NCBI GenBank assembly: GCA_040218795.1
Contig: JAVJQT010000009.1
Span: forward strand, 62,001 to 126,000
Source of the DNA: CCMP332 sp040218795
Lineage (GTDB): Bacteria > Bacteroidota > Bacteroidia > Cytophagales > CCMP332
Length of the DNA: 64,000 bases
Reading direction: 5' to 3'
Shown: positions 52,707 to 60,723 of the stretch, piece after piece
Layout: every line of letters begins with the position of its first letter
How positions within the stretch are numbered: position 1 is the first letter of the stretch
Program-made: the position numbers and the translations under genes
The notes under the pieces: generated by a model
What the model saw: only the letters and a program-made list of their open reading frames with translations
What the model was told of the DNA's origin: nothing
Databases searched by the model: none

Positions 52707-53933
52707 ATGTGGGATCTTCTAAAGAAATTTGAAAATAAACAGGCTGAAATCGTTTTTGAGTGGAATGACAATGAAACTGAAGCTGTAGGCTGGGTAGTTA
52801 TCAATTCCCTTAGAAATGGAGCTGCAGGTGGTGGAACACGTATGCGACCGGGGCTTGACAGAAGAGAAGTGGAATCGCTTGCTAAAACCATGGAGATTAA
52901 ATTTACCATTTCCGGACCGCAAATCGGAGGGGCAAAATCGGGTATCAATTTTGATCCTCACGATCCAAGAAAACAAGGTGTGCTCGAAAGATGGTATAAA
53001 GCTGTTATTCCTCTATTAAAAAATTACTATGGTACAGGTGGCGATCTTAATGTTGACGAAATTCACGAAGTAATTCCTATTACAGAAGACCTGGGTCTAT
53101 GGCATCCTCAGGAAGGTGTGGTAAATGGTTATTTTAATCCAAATGAACCAGAAAAAATCAGGAAAATCGGCCAGCTCAGACAAGGGGTATCCAAAGTAAT
53201 CGAAGATCCTGAATTTATTCCACCGGGAAATAAAAAATACCATGTTGCAGATATGATCACTGGTTTTGGGGTGGCACAGGCTGTGAGAAGCTATTACGAG
53301 ATATGGGGAGGAGAACTCCAAAATAAAAAGGCAATTATTCAGGGCTGGGGAAATGTGGGCTCTGCGGCTGCTTATTTTCTTGCCAAATGGGGTGTTTCGG
53401 TTGTTGGAATTATTGACAAGGCAGGTGGAGTGATAAAAAGTGATGGCTTAAATTATGAGGAGATTAGACAACTCTTTGTCAATAAAATTGGAAATACACT
53501 GATTGGTGAAGACCTGATTCCTTTTGAGAAAGCCAATGAAATTATTTGGAATGAAAAAGCAGACATTTTCATACCGGCTGCCGGTTCCAGATTGGTCAAA
53601 CAGGAAGAATTACAAAAAATGATTGAAAATGGCCTGGAAGTTATTTCCAGTGGTGCCAATGTTCCCTTTGCCGATACTGAAATTTTTATGGGGCCAATTG
53701 GAAAATACGCCGATCAGAATCTGGCTTTAATTCCCGATTTTATTGCAAATTGTGGTATGGCACGGGTTTTTGCCTATTTAATGGAAACTGACAAGGAGAT
53801 TACCGATCAGTCGATTTTTAGTGATACAAGGAAAGTAATTCACAAAGCATTGGCGGCAGTTCACGATGAGAACAGCAATCGAACCAAACTGGCAGAGAAA
53901 GCATTTGAGATTTCTCTTAGACAATTGATATAA
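52707..53933 (+). CDS. Glu/Leu/Phe/Val family amino acid dehydrogenase
   Basis: 408 residues from the ATG at 52707; a longer in-frame opening overlaps anmK and is rejected. The catalytic Lys region is visible in TISGPQIGGAKSGINFDP, with the substrate glycine segment RNGAAGGGTRMRPG. The Rossmann domain shows IIQGWGNVGSAAAYFL. It oxidatively deaminates an amino acid with NAD(P). The short N-terminus and GGGTRMR pattern resemble the leucine/valine dehydrogenase branch more than classic GdhA (about 445 residues), so branched-chain amino acid or glutamate is possible. Tight spacing to anmK is probably fortuitous. Confidence 0.87.
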   Translation: MWDLLKKFENKQAEIVFEWNDNETEAVGWVVINSLRNGAAGGGTRMRPGLDRREVESLAKTMEIKFTISGPQIGGAKSGINFDPHDPRKQGVLERWYKAVIPLLKNYYGTGGDLNVDEIHEVIPITEDLGLWHPQEGVVNGYFNPNEPEKIRKIGQLRQGVSKVIEDPEFIPPGNKKYHVADMITGFGVAQAVRSYYEIWGGELQNKKAIIQGWGNVGSAAAYFLAKWGVSVVGIIDKAGGVIKSDGLNYEEIRQLFVNKIGNTLIGEDLIPFEKANEIIWNEKADIFIPAAGSRLVKQEELQKMIENGLEVISSGANVPFADTEIFMGPIGKYADQNLALIPDFIANCGMARVFAYLMETDKEITDQSIFSDTRKVIHKALAAVHDENSNRTKLAEKAFEISLRQLI

Positions 53934-54040
53934 TAAAATCGCATCGACAGCGATATAATTATTCAATATTTTATATTTAACAGTCATTATTTTGATAAAT
54001 GATAAGGCAAAATCTATTTTTAAAGCCTGATTAGCATAGA

Positions 54041-55567
54041 ATGCATTTAAAAACACTTTTCGGGTTTGTTTTCCTGATATCCGTATTTCTCTTTTCTGAT
54101 ATAGACAAAGCTTATGCTTTGAATGAAATCAGTGCTGAGGAAATGGTTATGGATAATCCTGAGCATTCTGAGAGCGAAGGGTTACAAGTTCACGAAGAAT
54201 CTTCCGAACACGGAGAAGAAGCCCATCACAGCGCCCTTGAGCCGGCGGGCTGGGCTGTTATACCATTTGTGCTTCTTTTATCCTTAATCGCTATCGGCCC
54301 GCTCCTTTTTGAACATTTTTGGCATAAAAATTATCCCAAAATAGCGGTTGCACTGGCAGCGATAGTTCTGGCCTATTATTTATTGTTTTTAGGCAATACC
54401 CATGAACCTGTCCATGCTTTTTTCGAATATTTTCAATTTATCAGTTTACTTTCTGCGCTGTTTATTGCTTCAGGTGGGATTCTTATCAATATCGATAAGG
54501 AAGGTAAACCTTTGACCAATGTAATCTTATTGCTTATCGGTGCGGTAATAGCCAATCTTATCGGAACCACCGGGGCTTCAATGCTTTTGATCAGACCCTT
54601 TATTCGACTGAACAGAAATCGGGTCAAACCCTATCATATCGTTTTCTTCATATTTATTGTTAGCAATATTGGCGGATCATTGACGCCCATTGGAGATCCT
54701 CCGTTATTTCTCGGTTTTTTAAAAGGTGTACCATTCCAGTGGACCGTAATTCATAATATACTTCCCTGGGCTTTTGGAATAAGTTTGCTTTTGATATTAT
54801 TCTATCTGTACGATCGACGCAATACCTCAAATTACTTTCCCGATGAGGAATTCAACTATAGTGGAAAATTGAGTATTAGAGGGAAAAAGAATTTTGTTTG
54901 GTTAGCGATTATAATTATTGCTGTATTTCTCGATCCCAATTTGCCCGGTTTTGAATGGGTGCCCGGAGTAGAAATAAACGGAGCAACATTCTCATTTGTC
55001 AGAGAATTAATAATGTTGTCATGTGCCTTTTTCAGCTATAAATTTGGAAATACTGATCTTTTGAAAGAAAATGATTTTGACTTTGAACCGATCAGGGAAG
55101 TTGCTTTTATTTTCATTGGAATTTTTGCCACCATGATGCCTGCCCTTCAAATGGTTGGAGAATTTGCTCAAAGTCCTGCTGGCGCAAAATTAATTACCCA
55201 CAATACACTTTATTGGGGTACGGGGTTTCTTTCGGGATTTCTGGACAATGCCCCCACTTATTTAAATTTCCTGGCAGCAGCAATGGCTTCGAAAGGAGCG
55301 AGTATATCTGATTTCGATGCGGTAGTTGAATTTGCACGTAATGGATTTGCAGATTCCACGCTTCAACTTAAGGCAATTTCTATAGCGGCAGTATTTTTTG
55401 GTGCCCTAACCTATATCGGTAATGGGCCAAATTTTATGGTAAAATCCATTTCCGAACAAATCGGAATTAAAATGCCCTCGTTTTTTGGTTATATACTTAG
55501 GTTTTCAATTCCGATTCTCATACCACTCCTCTTTTTGGTATGGTTGATATTTTTTGCATTCGCTTAA
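54041..55567 (+). CDS. nhaD: NhaD-type Na+/H+ antiporter
   Basis: 508 residues. N-terminal signal-like segment, then an unusual His/Glu-rich periplasmic stretch (ESEGLQVHEESSEHGEEAHH) before the membrane domain. NhaD/ion-transporter superfamily signatures: IGTTGASMLLIRPFIRLNR, SNIGGSLTPIGDPPLFLGFLKG, FLDNAPTYLNFLAAA and YIGNGPNFMVKSI. About 12 membrane segments. It exchanges Na+ or Li+ for H+ at the inner membrane. The His-rich extension could bind metal or sense pH (inference). The stop lies 2 bp from the 3' end of the convergent tRNA-like gene. Confidence 0.9.
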   Translation: MHLKTLFGFVFLISVFLFSDIDKAYALNEISAEEMVMDNPEHSESEGLQVHEESSEHGEEAHHSALEPAGWAVIPFVLLLSLIAIGPLLFEHFWHKNYPKIAVALAAIVLAYYLLFLGNTHEPVHAFFEYFQFISLLSALFIASGGILINIDKEGKPLTNVILLLIGAVIANLIGTTGASMLLIRPFIRLNRNRVKPYHIVFFIFIVSNIGGSLTPIGDPPLFLGFLKGVPFQWTVIHNILPWAFGISLLLILFYLYDRRNTSNYFPDEEFNYSGKLSIRGKKNFVWLAIIIIAVFLDPNLPGFEWVPGVEINGATFSFVRELIMLSCAFFSYKFGNTDLLKENDFDFEPIREVAFIFIGIFATMMPALQMVGEFAQSPAGAKLITHNTLYWGTGFLSGFLDNAPTYLNFLAAAMASKGASISDFDAVVEFARNGFADSTLQLKAISIAAVFFGALTYIGNGPNFMVKSISEQIGIKMPSFFGYILRFSIPILIPLLFLVWLIFFAFA

Positions 55568-55569
55568 AG

Positions 55570-55720
55570 CTGTAGGGGGAGGATTCGAACCTCCAAGAAG
55601 TCGTTAGCTCCGAAGCTCAATTTAGCATCTTTAATGATCTTAAATTGATCTTACGGAGTTTATCCGAAACTCTTCACCCCCGAGACAGGAGGGCATGTCT
55701 GCCTGTTTCATCACCCCACA
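55570..55720 (-). tRNA. tRNA-like gene, anticodon GUC, with oversized variable region
   Basis: A 151-nt minus-strand element with a full set of tRNA parts. Acceptor TGTGGGG (55714-55720) pairs with CCCTACA (55571-55577), discriminator G. U8-G9 are present. D arm ATG/CAT has loop AAACAGGCAGA with the A14, GG18-19 and A21 landmarks of class II tRNAs such as tRNA-Leu. Anticodon arm CCCTC-CTGTCTC-GGGGG gives anticodon GUC (55684-55686). T arm GGAGG-TTCGAAT-CCTCC is canonical. The 82 nt between the anticodon and T arms (55595-55676) fold into an outer GAAG/CTTC stem with inner hairpins, including a perfect 8-bp TCAATTTA/TAAATTGA. CCA is not encoded. GUC with C38 and G73 are tRNA-Asp identity marks, but the D arm is Leu-like and base 37 is U. 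It may be an intron-bearing tRNA, an aberrant tRNA, or a tRNA-like regulatory RNA. Confidence 0.55.
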
Positions 55721-55729
55721 GTATCAATG

Positions 55730-55737
55730 TAAAAGTA
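55730..55737 (-). promoter_or_regulatory. -7-like element upstream of the tRNA-like gene
   Basis: On the minus strand TACTTTTA lies 9 bases before the 5' end of the tRNA-like gene, one mismatch from TAnnTTTG. No clear TTG at the preferred distance was found, so this is weak support for transcription. Confidence 0.25.
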
Positions 55738-55845
55738 ATAAATTCATCAATAAATTATATATTACTTACCTTTTTGATGAATTATTTACAGTATATTTAA
55801 ATTTAATTGTAATAATTTATTAATTATATAATTGTTTAATTTATT

Positions 55846-56310
55846 ATGGATGATTTTTACAGAATCGATAATACGGATAAGGCTATTTTGAATATTCTTA
55901 TGAAGGATGCCCGCAAACCCTACAGTGAAATAGCCAAGCTCGTCCATGTTTCTCCAGGAACAGTTCATGTGAGGATGCATAAAATGGAAGAAGCGGGAAT
56001 CGTAAAGGACTCAAAGCTCTTTATTGACTATGCCAAATTGGGTATAGATATTACTTCTTTTATAGGTATACATCTTGAAAAAAGCGCATTGTTTAAGAAT
56101 GTTAAAAATGACCTCGAAAAAGTCGAAGAAATCACCAATCTATTTTACACTACGGGAATTTACGGTTTACTCGCTTTAATCCGATGCAGGGACACGGCAC
56201 ACCTCAGAGAAATTGTACAGGACAAAATTCAGTCTATAAAAGGAATTCAGAGAACAGAAACCATGATTAGTCTGGAAGAAAGTATTTCCAGGCCATATTT
56301 ACTTCGCTGA
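55846..56310 (+). CDS. Lrp/AsnC family transcriptional regulator
   Basis: 154 residues. The N-terminal helix-turn-helix (AILNILMKDARKPYSEIAKL and VSPGTVHVRMHKMEEAGIVK) is followed by the RAM/AsnC effector domain (ITSFIGIHLEKS, NLFYTTGIYGLLALIRCRDT). Such proteins sense amino acids and control their metabolism. The spacing, with a glycine-rich turn in the effector domain, is normal. It converges with the HTTM gene (12-bp overlap at the 3' ends). The amino acid dehydrogenase at 52707-53933 and the kynurenine genes are plausible targets, but nothing in the sequence proves it. Confidence 0.92.
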   Translation: MDDFYRIDNTDKAILNILMKDARKPYSEIAKLVHVSPGTVHVRMHKMEEAGIVKDSKLFIDYAKLGIDITSFIGIHLEKSALFKNVKNDLEKVEEITNLFYTTGIYGLLALIRCRDTAHLREIVQDKIQSIKGIQRTETMISLEESISRPYLLR

Positions 56311-57666
56311 GCGCATATCTTCAATGTTTGCTCCCGGATAAGGCCATATCCATTCTGCATGTCTGAAATGATCCCAATCTACATGCGCCATATCGTAATC
56401 AGACTTAAATAAGGGATATGCTTTACCTCCATTTAATGTAACCCAGCCCCTGATAAAAATACTGATGTCCTGGCCGGCGTATTCTTTTTTTAAGATCTGT
56501 ACAAATTGCCACATCATATCCGGATGGGTCGCTACGCGAACATATTGTTTCGGTGTTAAATAGTCCAATGCATGAACCACCTTCCTTTGCCCGGTTTCAT
56601 TGTCAATTACATTGATATGCATTCTTCCCTGTTTGGTTCTCAACATCATTCTCCATGACATTCTATGTCCTTCTTCTGTCCAGTTTACATCCCCTTCAAT
56701 AAAATGATGACGTATAGGCAAAATCAATTGAATTGCGAACCAAACTGTAAATGCAATTAATATCATTTTTTGATTAGAAGTACTTATTTGTACATCATTG
56801 CTTTTTTCATATTTGGGGTAAATATTGCGCTTTCGATTCAAAAATGTGCGAAGCTCTCGGCCATTATAGAAAAATAGCAATAAGGCCAAAGCCATGTATG
56901 GAAAAACGCCAATTTGAAAAACAACGGAGTTAAACAAATGAAAAAAGAATGCTGCAAATACAGCGTATTTTCGGGTTTTTCTCCAGAGCAAAGCGGGAAC
57001 AACAAAAAAGTCAAATACTATTCCACCCCAGGAAATAATTATTTGAAACCAATGCTGACTCAACAATGGACCTAAAACCGGATAATCGTATTTTGAAAGA
57101 AATAATTGTTCTACAGAATTGTAGCCAACCCAATCTGTATTCCATTTTGCCACACTGGCATACATGTAAAAGATCGCACTTTGCAATATAAAAACCCAGA
57201 TAATACCTCGGATACATACATTGGAACGAATCTTTGGGTTGTATTTTGCATCGAGTGAAAAGGAGCGGTCGGCAGGAAGAAAAATCAGAATAAATGTCAG
57301 CAGAACCATTAAATAATAATGATTATTATAATTGGTCTTTTGCATCAAATAAGCGCCGGACCAAAGCAGGAAATAGCCTATTGCTGCAATTCTGTATTTC
57401 CAGCCAAGCATGATCATGAGCCCAAAGAGGCCCATGATGAAAAAATAATAATACATACCATTTCCCGGCAGAGGAGAAAGAAAATCAAATGGAATAAATA
57501 CGAAGGTGTGTTTCGGAATAATATAAGCCCTGGCCACCCAACCGGTGAGAATGGCACCAAAACCCTCAGCTGCCAATAAAAATCCGAATGCAACTCTGAA
57601 AAGTGCCAGAGGTGCTATATCTACATTTTCAAAAAATCTGTTTTTATAAATTTCCAGTCCTGCCAC
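56299..57666 (-). CDS. HTTM (horizontally transferred transmembrane) domain protein, vitamin-K-gamma-carboxylase-like
   Basis: 455 residues with many membrane segments. HTTM hallmarks: an N-terminal ALFRVAFGFLLAAEGFG, the NNHYYLMVLLTFILIFLPADRS segment, FYMYASVAKWNTDW and FFHLFNSVVFQIGVFPYMAL. HTTM is related to the membrane part of vitamin K-dependent gamma-glutamyl carboxylase. The C-terminal 150 residues are soluble (HRMSWRMMLRTKQGRMHINV, LTPKQYVRVATHPDMMWQFVQ), as in the longer bacterial members. Reaction unknown. It overlaps the upstream SDR gene by 23 bp, suggesting co-translation. Confidence 0.85.
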   Translation of the reverse strand: MAGLEIYKNRFFENVDIAPLALFRVAFGFLLAAEGFGAILTGWVARAYIIPKHTFVFIPFDFLSPLPGNGMYYYFFIMGLFGLMIMLGWKYRIAAIGYFLLWSGAYLMQKTNYNNHYYLMVLLTFILIFLPADRSFSLDAKYNPKIRSNVCIRGIIWVFILQSAIFYMYASVAKWNTDWVGYNSVEQLFLSKYDYPVLGPLLSQHWFQIIISWGGIVFDFFVVPALLWRKTRKYAVFAAFFFHLFNSVVFQIGVFPYMALALLLFFYNGRELRTFLNRKRNIYPKYEKSNDVQISTSNQKMILIAFTVWFAIQLILPIRHHFIEGDVNWTEEGHRMSWRMMLRTKQGRMHINVIDNETGQRKVVHALDYLTPKQYVRVATHPDMMWQFVQILKKEYAGQDISIFIRGWVTLNGGKAYPLFKSDYDMAHVDWDHFRHAEWIWPYPGANIEDMRSAK

Positions 57667-58435
57667 CGTCCACGGGTATGTTTATTCCATTAATATAAGC
57701 AGCTGAACTTGTGCAAAGAAATGCTATGGCCTGAGCCACTTCTTTGGCTTCTGCAAATCGTCCCACAGGTATTTCACTTTTTAGCTCATCCATAATTTCC
57801 TGTTCGGGTTTTGAAGCTTTTTTGGATTTTCTTGAAATTATAGCATCTAATCTTTGGGTCTGTGTTGCGCCCGGCAAAACATTATTTACGGTAATTCCAT
57901 ATTCTCCCAATTCCATCGAAAGTGTTTTGGCCCAATTGGCCACAGCACCGCGAATGGTATTTGAAACACCAAGACCGGGAATGGGTTGTTTTACAGATGT
58001 AGATATGATGTTTACAATTCGGCCATAGCCCGCGTTTCGCATCAAGGGTACAAGGTTTTGAGCCAGAATTTGATTACAGATTAAATGCGCGTTAAAAGCA
58101 ATTCTAAAATCCTCGAGTTCCGCATCAATGGCTTTGCCGGCAGGAGGCCCTCCCGTATTGTTGATGAGTATTTCCCAGCTGTTAAAATCCTTTAAGTAGT
58201 TTTTTAGATTTTTTTCCAGGCCCGATGGATCCATAAAATCGGCAATAATATAATTATGGGGCAATTCTGGGCAGCTCGGCAATCCCCGCACCATATTTTT
58301 GAGTGCTTCTTCATTTCTGGCAATGAGTGTAACATGTGCACCCATTTCTGCCAGTTCGATGGCGGTTGATTTTCCAATTCCCTGACTGCTTCCGCAGACA
58401 ATTGCTTTTTTGCCTTTAAGATTTAAATCAATCAT
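57644..58435 (-). CDS. SDR family oxidoreductase lacking the canonical Tyr-x-x-x-Lys
   Basis: 263 residues. The Rossmann cofactor motif GSSQGIGKSTA, the NNTGGPP variant of NNAG, and the C-terminal IPVDGGRTGNL are clear short-chain dehydrogenase features. The catalytic Tyr and Lys (YxxxK) are replaced: the aligned positions read S158-N-T-I-R162 in GLGVSNTIRGAVANWAKTL, while the catalytic Ser (about 145-147) remains. Such NTIR-type SDRs form a distinct group in Bacteroidota and may use another proton relay or may not be classical dehydrogenases. Divergent from 3-hydroxyanthranilate dioxygenase (74 bp), so a role in tryptophan degradation is possible. Confidence 0.85.
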   Translation of the reverse strand: MIDLNLKGKKAIVCGSSQGIGKSTAIELAEMGAHVTLIARNEEALKNMVRGLPSCPELPHNYIIADFMDPSGLEKNLKNYLKDFNSWEILINNTGGPPAGKAIDAELEDFRIAFNAHLICNQILAQNLVPLMRNAGYGRIVNIISTSVKQPIPGLGVSNTIRGAVANWAKTLSMELGEYGITVNNVLPGATQTQRLDAIISRKSKKASKPEQEIMDELKSEIPVGRFAEAKEVAQAIAFLCTSSAAYINGINIPVDGGRTGNL

Positions 58436-58509
58436 TTTTAATTCCTTTTACAATTTCAAATCTAATTGTTATTTATTTTTTATTTTGGAGATATACAAAT
58501 TCATTTCTC

Positions 58510-59034
58510 ATGGCTATTAGCAGACCCTTTAATCTACAAAAATGGATCGATGAAAACAGGCATATTCTCAAACCTCCTGTTGGTAATAAAAATCTTTATG
58601 CGGATGCCGGAGATTACATTGTAATGATCGTCGGAGGTCCGAATGCAAGAAAAGATTATCATTATAATGAAACCGAAGAGTTATTTTACCAGCTCGAAGG
58701 AGATATTAATGTCAGAATACAGGAAGATGGAAAAGCGGTTGATATTCCGATAAAAGCCGGTGAGATGTTTCTGCTGCCGGCCAAGGTGCCGCATTCCCCT
58801 ATGCGAAGCGAAGGCTCGGTGGGTTTGGTCGTAGAATTGAAAAGAGAAAATGCCAAAGACGGTTTGTTATGGTTTTGCGATAACTGCAATAATAAATTGC
58901 ATGAAACTTATTTCACGCTTCACAATATTGAGAAGGACTTTATTCCAAGGTTTAAGGAATTCTATGGCTCAGAGAAAATGCGTACCTGTGAAAATTGCGG
59001 AACGGTGATGGAAACAGATGAGCGATTCGTATAA
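58510..59034 (+). CDS. 3-hydroxyanthranilate 3,4-dioxygenase
   Basis: 174 residues, bacterial type with two metal sites. Cupin catalytic iron ligands are visible in KDYHYNETEELFYQLEGD (His, Glu) and PAKVPHSPMRSEG (His). The C-terminal rubredoxin-like site has two CxxC pairs (WFCDNCNNKL and RTCENCGTVM). It opens the ring of 3-hydroxyanthranilate to 2-amino-3-carboxymuconate semialdehyde, the precursor of quinolinate and NAD. It is followed by kynureninase and kynurenine 3-monooxygenase, so three consecutive steps of tryptophan degradation are present. The stop is immediately followed by a 7-nt repeat cluster. Confidence 0.94.
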   Translation: MAISRPFNLQKWIDENRHILKPPVGNKNLYADAGDYIVMIVGGPNARKDYHYNETEELFYQLEGDINVRIQEDGKAVDIPIKAGEMFLLPAKVPHSPMRSEGSVGLVVELKRENAKDGLLWFCDNCNNKLHETYFTLHNIEKDFIPRFKEFYGSEKMRTCENCGTVMETDERFV

Positions 59035-59068
59035 ATTAAGAATTAAAAATGGAGAATGGAGAATTTTC
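59034..59068. repeat. degenerate 7-nt tandem repeat cluster
   Basis: Five heptamers, AATTAAG, AATTAAA, AATGGAG, AATGGAG, AATTTTC, beginning at the last base of the preceding stop codon. Together with 59313-59333 it brackets the 244-bp segment between the dioxygenase and kynureninase genes. Confidence 0.65.
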
Positions 59069-59312
59069 GCTACATAGTTCCTTTTTATCTATTTAAGCTT
59101 CACTCAGCCAGATAATATCTCCACACATTTACCCCTTCACACGTCCTCGTTTGCAACGAGGATGCCAATTTAACCAAAATGGCTGCATCTGATTCGTTGG
59201 AATTACTTAGAAGTATGGTTTTATTGATCTAAATTTTGAGACATGTCTCCTTATCGGGAATTTAAAGCTTATTCGCCATACTTAAGCTTACTGCCTACGT
59301 TTAAACTTCGGC
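59069..59312. other. non-coding segment between heptamer repeats with a REP-like hairpin
   Basis: No gene is seen in the 303-bp gap between the dioxygenase and kynureninase genes. The core holds a 10-bp hairpin (59142-59164) and AT-rich sequence. The gap is bounded by 7-nt repeats at both ends. It interrupts an otherwise compact pathway cluster and looks inserted. Confidence 0.45.
59142..59164. repeat. REP-like inverted repeat
   Basis: CGTCCTCGTT at 59142-59151 pairs with AACGAGGATG at 59155-59164 around TGC (ten pairs, one G-T). It is GC-rich compared with its surroundings, and its size is that of repetitive extragenic palindromes. One copy only in this window. Confidence 0.45.
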
Positions 59313-59333
59313 AATTAAAAATTCTTAATTTCG
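59313..59333. repeat. degenerate 7-nt repeat cluster before kynU
   Basis: Three heptamers, AATTAAA, AATTCTT, AATTTCG, ending 4 bp before the kynureninase start codon. They occupy the ribosome-binding region. Confidence 0.55.
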
Positions 59334-59337
59334 TCCA

Positions 59338-60624
59338 ATGAATTTCAATACCACTTCTGAATTCGCAAAAGAGCAAGATCAAAAAGATCCGCTTCGCTCT
59401 TTTCGAAATCATTTTCATATTCCACAGCATAAGGACCAGGATACTGTCTATTTCACGGGCAACTCGCTCGGATTGCAACCTAAAAAAACCAAAAAGTATT
59501 TAGAGCAGGAATTATCAGATTGGGCAAAATACGGCGTTGAAGGGCATTTTGAAGTCAGTAAAAGACCCTGGTTTCACTATCATAAATTTTCTAAACAAGC
59601 TCTGGCAAATCTTTTTGGGGCAAAAGAACTTGAAGTGGTTTCCATGAACAACCTCAGTGGAAATCTGCATCTCATGATGGTTAGTTTTTTCCGGCCCGAG
59701 GGTAAAAGAAATAAGATTATCATCGAATCGGGTGCTTTTCCCTCTGATTATTATGTGGTAGAAAGTCAGTTGAGATTTCATGGCCTAAATCCGGCTGATC
59801 ATCAGATTGAGTTAAAACCAAGAGAAGGAGAATATGCATTAAGAACTGAAGACATTATTAACTCCATAGAAAAACATGCAGATGAACTCGCTTTAGTAAT
59901 GCTTCCCGGAGTTCAATACTATACCGGACAGTATTTTGACCTTAAAAAAATAACAGAAGCGGCACATTCTGTCGGTGCGATAGCAGGATTCGACCTGGCT
60001 CATGCCGCAGGCAATCTACCTATGAAACTGCATAACTGGAATGTGGATTTTGCCGTTTGGTGCGGTTATAAATACCTCAATTCCGGCCCGGGAGGTGTTT
60101 CAGGTATTTTTGTACATGAAAAACATGCCCACAATAAAGAACTGCCTCGTTTTGCCGGCTGGTGGGGGCATAATGAAGGCGAACGCTTTAAAATGAAACC
60201 CGGCTTTGACCCTATGCCCGGTGCAGATGGGTGGCAATTGAGCAATGTCAATGTGCTCACTTCAGCGGCTCATTTGGCTTCTCTTGAAATCTTTGAAGAA
60301 GCAGGAATAGAAAATCTTCGTAATAAAAGCCTTCATCTGACTGCTTACACTGAATATCTATTGGAAGATATCAATTCCAGTCTTGGCGAAAAACAGATTA
60401 ACATCATTACGCCGAAAGATCCCAATCAGAGAGGAGCGCAGCTATCATTGATAATAAAAGCAAATGGTAAAGCCATTTTTGACTATTTAAGCAAAGAAGG
60501 AGTCATTGCCGACTGGCGCGAACCCGATGTCATCCGAATAGCACCCGCCCCTCTTTACAACAGTTATGAAGATTCTTTTAGATTTTATTCCATATTAAAG
60601 AACTATTACAATATTGGGAATTAA
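59338..60624 (+). CDS. kynU: kynureninase
   Basis: 428 residues, a PLP-dependent hydrolase splitting 3-hydroxykynurenine into 3-hydroxyanthranilate and alanine. Family segments: VYFTGNSLGLQPKKTKKYLE at the N-terminus, EVVSMNNLSGNLHLMMVSFF, the cofactor Asp in GFDLAHAAGNLPM, and the PLP Lys in WCGYKYLNSGPGG. The substrate region GWWGHNEGERF is also present. Length matches the family (about 420). It supplies the substrate for the dioxygenase encoded upstream. A perfect 11-bp inverted repeat has the TAA stop codon as its loop (60611-60635). Confidence 0.95.
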   Translation: MNFNTTSEFAKEQDQKDPLRSFRNHFHIPQHKDQDTVYFTGNSLGLQPKKTKKYLEQELSDWAKYGVEGHFEVSKRPWFHYHKFSKQALANLFGAKELEVVSMNNLSGNLHLMMVSFFRPEGKRNKIIIESGAFPSDYYVVESQLRFHGLNPADHQIELKPREGEYALRTEDIINSIEKHADELALVMLPGVQYYTGQYFDLKKITEAAHSVGAIAGFDLAHAAGNLPMKLHNWNVDFAVWCGYKYLNSGPGGVSGIFVHEKHAHNKELPRFAGWWGHNEGERFKMKPGFDPMPGADGWQLSNVNVLTSAAHLASLEIFEEAGIENLRNKSLHLTAYTEYLLEDINSSLGEKQINIITPKDPNQRGAQLSLIIKANGKAIFDYLSKEGVIADWREPDVIRIAPAPLYNSYEDSFRFYSILKNYYNIGN

Positions 60625-60635
60625 ATTCCCAATAT
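60611..60635. repeat. perfect inverted repeat with the kynU stop codon as loop
   Basis: ATATTGGGAAT at 60611-60621 pairs perfectly with ATTCCCAATAT at 60625-60635; the 3-nt loop is the TAA stop codon itself. No T-tract follows, so it is not a standard terminator; RNA stabilisation or processing is possible. Confidence 0.6.
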
Positions 60636-60723
60636 GGGACATTTTATAAATCACAAATGCCGATTGCAGACTTTAATCGCAGTTGGACTCCTATTTGCCT
60701 TATACAGGTCAAAATAGAGAGTC

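Noticed and set aside
55570..55720. Interpretation as tmRNA
   Set aside because: Only 151 nt, no tag-peptide reading frame or pseudoknot set, and the 5' part has a true D arm and anticodon arm, unlike tmRNA.
59142..59164. Rho-independent terminator of the dioxygenase gene
   Set aside because: The stem is GC-rich but no T-tract follows on either strand; a REP-like palindrome fits better.
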